A model generated the notes under the pieces. The model saw nothing but the letters and a program-made list of their open reading frames with translations, made no database searches and had not been told where the DNA came from. From contig JAKAAK010000117.1 in the NCBI GenBank assembly GCA_021797025.1, forward strand, positions 1 through 9,305: a DNA stretch of 9,305 nt. Direction: 5' to 3'. Shown here piece after piece: positions 7,458 through 9,305 of this stretch. The DNA is from Thermoplasmata archaeon. Lineage in GTDB: Archaea; Thermoplasmatota; Thermoplasmata; Thermoplasmatales; Thermoplasmataceae. The translations under genes were made by a program, and so were the position numbers. Position 1 is the stretch's first letter. Each line of letters starts with the position of its first letter.

Positions 7458-7504
7458 CCTAATTTAATAATTATCCCATAATAAATTTAAAACTTAAAAA
7501 GTAA

Positions 7505-7530
7505 ACCCCTATATAGTGAAATATAGGGGT
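7505..7530 (+). promoter_or_regulatory. Hairpin sequestering the transposase Shine-Dalgarno site
   Basis: ACCCCTATAT (7505-7514) and ATATAGGGGT (7521-7530) form a perfect 10-bp stem with loop AGTGAA. The right arm contains most of the Shine-Dalgarno GGTGAT (7527-7532) that serves the TTG start at 7539. A transcript reading in from outside would fold and hide the site. A transcript started inside the element near or after the left arm would not; AAATTTAAAAC at 7483-7492 is a possible TATA box. This resembles the protection of transposase mRNA known in IS10 and IS50. The fold is seen in sequence; the control is inferred. Confidence 0.65.
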
Positions 7531-7538
7531 GATTTGCT

Positions 7539-8465
7539 TTGACTCCACAAATCAATAATAAAATAAATAGAAGTATAAAAAGGTGCTGGATTGGCTCAAA
7601 CAGGAGATGGGAAAAGTATAATGAATCACTTGTAGATAGAATAGAATACATTACAGATCTATCATTCATAAAGGATAATGATCGTCTGCTGGAGGAAAAT
7701 AATAATGGTAAAATAGGCCATCCATACAAAGTTCCTGATGCATTGATAATGTATCTGGCAAGATTAAGATCTATATTCAATATACCATTTAGAACACTTG
7801 AAGGCATGCTAAGGTCCTTAGCAATTATAACGGGTATAAAATCAATATCATATAGTGAAATATTCAGGAGGATAAGGAGAATCAAACCAGGTCTGAATAG
7901 CAATATTAACAGTAAGCTGGATTGCATTATAGATTCTACAGGATATAAGATAACAATAAGGGGAGATTATTTAGGCCATAAATGGCATAAGAAAAGGAAG
8001 GGATGGATAAAATTACATGTAATAATATCATTAAAAGATGTTACTGTATTATCATTTACAATTACAGATGAGCATACACATGATTCTAAAGATGCCAGAA
8101 TACTATTGAGTAAAATGAAAAATAATATTTTAAGGATATTCGGTGACAGGGGATACGATTCAAAGTACATTTACAATATGTTTGGACATAATGCAGTAAT
8201 ACCTCCCAGGAAGAATGCTTCTACTAAATCTAGAGGTTCATCTGCAAGGGCTAAGATTGTAAGATATATTAAAAAGAATTCCATGGAACAGTGGAAGGAG
8301 AATAATAGCTATGGCAAAAGATGGCTCATGGAAATATATTTTTCAGGATTAAAAAGAGTAATGACAGAGGTAATTAAAGCTAAGAAAATAGAGTATATTG
8401 TACAGGAATTAGCTCTTAAGGTAGTCAATTACAATATTATGAGGGGGATGACACATGCCTATTAA
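7539..8465 (+). CDS. IS5-family (IS903-like) DDE transposase
   Basis: This 308-aa transposase is full length for the family. An N-terminal helical DNA-binding part includes the IS903-like block NIPFRTLEGMLRSL (81-94). The catalytic triad is D132 (IDSTGYK), D203 (FGDRGYDS) and E265 (WLMEIYFSGLKR). The linker HKWHKKRKGWIKLH (147-160) and IPPRKNA (221-227) are further hallmarks. The frame opens only at 7533, so TTG 7539 is the sole reasonable start. It has a strong Shine-Dalgarno (GGTGAT, 6-nt spacer), which is partly buried in a hairpin. The enzyme would cut at the 20-bp terminal repeats and insert with a 9-bp stagger. No stops or frameshifts are visible, so it is probably functional. Confidence 0.93.
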   Translation: MTPQINNKINRSIKRCWIGSNRRWEKYNESLVDRIEYITDLSFIKDNDRLLEENNNGKIGHPYKVPDALIMYLARLRSIFNIPFRTLEGMLRSLAIITGIKSISYSEIFRRIRRIKPGLNSNINSKLDCIIDSTGYKITIRGDYLGHKWHKKRKGWIKLHVIISLKDVTVLSFTITDEHTHDSKDARILLSKMKNNILRIFGDRGYDSKYIYNMFGHNAVIPPRKNASTKSRGSSARAKIVRYIKKNSMEQWKENNSYGKRWLMEIYFSGLKRVMTEVIKAKKIEYIVQELALKVVNYNIMRGMTHAY

Positions 8466-8480
8466 TTATACAACACACTA
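8461..8480 (-). repeat. Right terminal inverted repeat of the IS903-like element
   Basis: On the - strand it reads TAGTGTGTTGTATAATTAAT. The transposase TAA (8463-8465) lies inside it. Confidence 0.9.
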
Positions 8481-8489
8481 TTTTTAGTT
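8481..8489. repeat. Target-site duplication, right copy
   Basis: TTTTTAGTT directly follows the right terminal repeat. The tenth base differs from the left side, so the duplication is exactly 9 bp. Confidence 0.88.
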
Positions 8490-8508
8490 ATAAATATCAT
8501 AATTTTCC

Positions 8509-8522
8509 ATAGCTTACGCTAT
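8509..8522 (-). other. Small GNRA-type hairpin in the IS110 copy B 3' tail
   Basis: On the - strand, as RNA, AUAGC-GUAA-GCUAU is a 5-bp stem capped by a GUAA (GNRA) tetraloop, 37 nt after the transposase stop. Copy A keeps the same loop with a 4-bp stem at 7323-7334 despite changes around it. It may be part of a guide RNA or a transcript-end structure. Confidence 0.4.
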
Positions 8523-8558
8523 TGATATTCGAAATTACGTATTTTCTTTAATTATTTT

Positions 8559-9305
8559 TTAATTTATATTATCCAAAGGATCTTCAAAATCCTTATTATT
8601 TTTCAATACGGAGTATATGATATTCAGTAATTTGTTGGAACACGCAATCATTAATTTATTTCCTTTCATTCCATCATTCTTCTTCCTTGTGTAATATCGT
8701 TTGATTACTGGATTAAATCTTATAGCAGATACAGTTGATAAATACAGTGCATACCTTATTAGCGGGTTTCCCCTTTTAGATATATTAGATGTAATATTAT
8801 AATCCCCAGATTGTTTAACCACTGGATCCATTCCTGAATAGGCCCTTAGCTTTAGAACAGAGTCAAATTTATTTATGTCTCCTATTGATGATAATATTAT
8901 AGAACCTGTTATAGTTCCTATTCCAGGAATTGTATTTATTTTAGAATCTATACTATTATACTCATCCTCTATGATATTTTTGTTTTCATTAGTTGCTTAT
9001 TCAGTAATTCCAGTGTTTCAATGTTTATATCTATGTCGTATTTGACTGCATTATTAGTACTGCTGTTTATTAAGATATTTCTTATTTCACTGTGTTTGCT
9101 ATCACTGATATATTTTATAATTACTTTCAATGATTTGATCTGTGTTGTTTATTATTTCCATAAAATACTTAGAATCTGTATTTACTATTTCAGTTAATCC
9201 AGGGTATAGTAAGTCCAAATCCCTTATTAACTGGTTCTTTATCATTGTTATTTTTTTGTTTATCCTTATATATGTGTATACGTATTCTTTAAGGTTCGAA
9301 TAAGT
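8559..9305 (-). pseudogene. IS110-family transposase, frameshifted, N-terminus beyond the window
   Basis: Three successive frames on the - strand join into one IS110-type transposase. The first (9305 to about 9135) gives the linker helices (LYPGLTEIVNTDSKYFMEI). After a frameshift near 9135 the second frame continues (KHSEIRNILINSS) to about 8990. A second frameshift leads to the C-terminal Transposase_20 domain: IPGIGTITGSIIL, LKLRAYSGMDP, QSGDYNITSNISKRGNPLIR and KLMIACSNKLLN, ending DPLDNIN and TAA. The QSG serine lies where IS110 enzymes have their proposed nucleophile. The N-terminal RuvC-like DEDD domain would lie outside to the right. Two frameshifts make this copy inactive unless they are sequencing errors. 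The tail is homologous to copy A at 7279-7411. Confidence 0.85.

Larger units (their letters stand above)
7438..8480 (+). mobile_element. Complete IS5-family (IS903-like) insertion sequence
   Basis: This 1043-bp element is bounded by 20-bp terminal inverted repeats (18 of 20 matching) and a perfect 9-bp target duplication, TTTTTAGTT. Nine-base duplications are typical of the IS903 subgroup of IS5. It carries one transposase gene filling most of its length; the stop codon lies inside the right terminal repeat. Intact ends, an intact gene and an unmutated duplication indicate a recent insertion, probably still mobile. It landed in the 3' tail of an IS110-type element. Confidence 0.92.
7412..9305 (-). 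mobile_element. IS110-family element (copy B), interrupted by an IS903-like element, runs off the right edge
   Basis: The element reads right to left. A transposase pseudogene (from beyond 9305 to 8559) is followed by a noncoding 3' tail (8558-8490) that continues, after removing the inserted IS and one target copy, into 7437-7412. The tail matches copy A base by base over most of its length. IS110 elements carry a structured guide (bridge) RNA in a noncoding end, and this tail is the only such end visible. The other end and the catalytic N-terminus lie outside the window. Confidence 0.7.

Noticed and set aside
7487..7927. 146-codon open frame on - opposite the transposase start
   Set aside because: It is antisense shadow of the transposase gene. 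Its hydrophobicity follows from complementing Lys/Asn-rich codons.
8980..9140. Programmed frameshifting in the IS110 transposase
   Set aside because: There are two separate shifts, no clear slippery heptamer with a downstream structure, and IS110 enzymes are normally made from a single frame. Decay or sequencing error is more likely.

Overview
The window looks like an accessory stretch of an AT-rich archaeal chromosome. Three things support this: a TATA box about 24 nt upstream of an ATG (a leaderless promoter layout), GGTG/GGAG Shine-Dalgarno motifs at operon-internal genes, and heavy use of AGA/AGG/ATA codons with GTG and TTG starts. A Thermoplasmatales-type acidophile (Ferroplasma/Acidiplasma/Cuniculiplasma kind) would fit, but that is an inference from style, not from a search.

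Left region (1-2679, + strand): a tightly packed three-gene operon. It holds the C-terminal half of an SMC/ABC-type coiled-coil ATPase (no Walker A in the window), an unrecognised protein with a probable winged-helix segment, and a complete D12-class (Dam-like) adenine-N6 DNA methyltransferase. Each junction leaves a single base between stop and start. A coiled-coil ATPase beside a DNA methylase suggests a modification-linked defence or DNA-handling module. It matches no named system I can assign with confidence, and its 5' part lies outside the window.

Middle left (2680-4292): no intact gene. It is a transposon graveyard. The clearest relic is the C-terminal third of a DDE transposase on + (3778-4244), broken by stop codons and a frameshift. 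Shorter protein-like fragments occur on both strands, along with two inverted repeats.

Middle (4293-7163, - strand): an intact two-gene operon with an APC-superfamily permease (first, from a leaderless promoter) and a YtcJ-like metal-dependent amidohydrolase (second, with its own Shine-Dalgarno site). It probably imports and hydrolyses an amide- or amino-acid-like compound. An inverted repeat overlaps its stop codon.

Right region (7164-9305): nested insertion sequences. A complete IS5-family, IS903-like element (7438-8480) has 20-bp terminal inverted repeats, a perfect 9-bp target duplication and a 308-aa transposase with D-D-E motifs. It sits in the 3' noncoding end of an IS110-family element (copy B, - strand) whose transposase is frameshifted twice and runs off the right edge. 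Copy B in turn abuts the truncated 3' end of a second IS110-family copy (copy A, 7279-7411). The transposase start of the IS903-like element lies just behind a perfect 10-bp hairpin that would hide its Shine-Dalgarno sequence in read-through transcripts.
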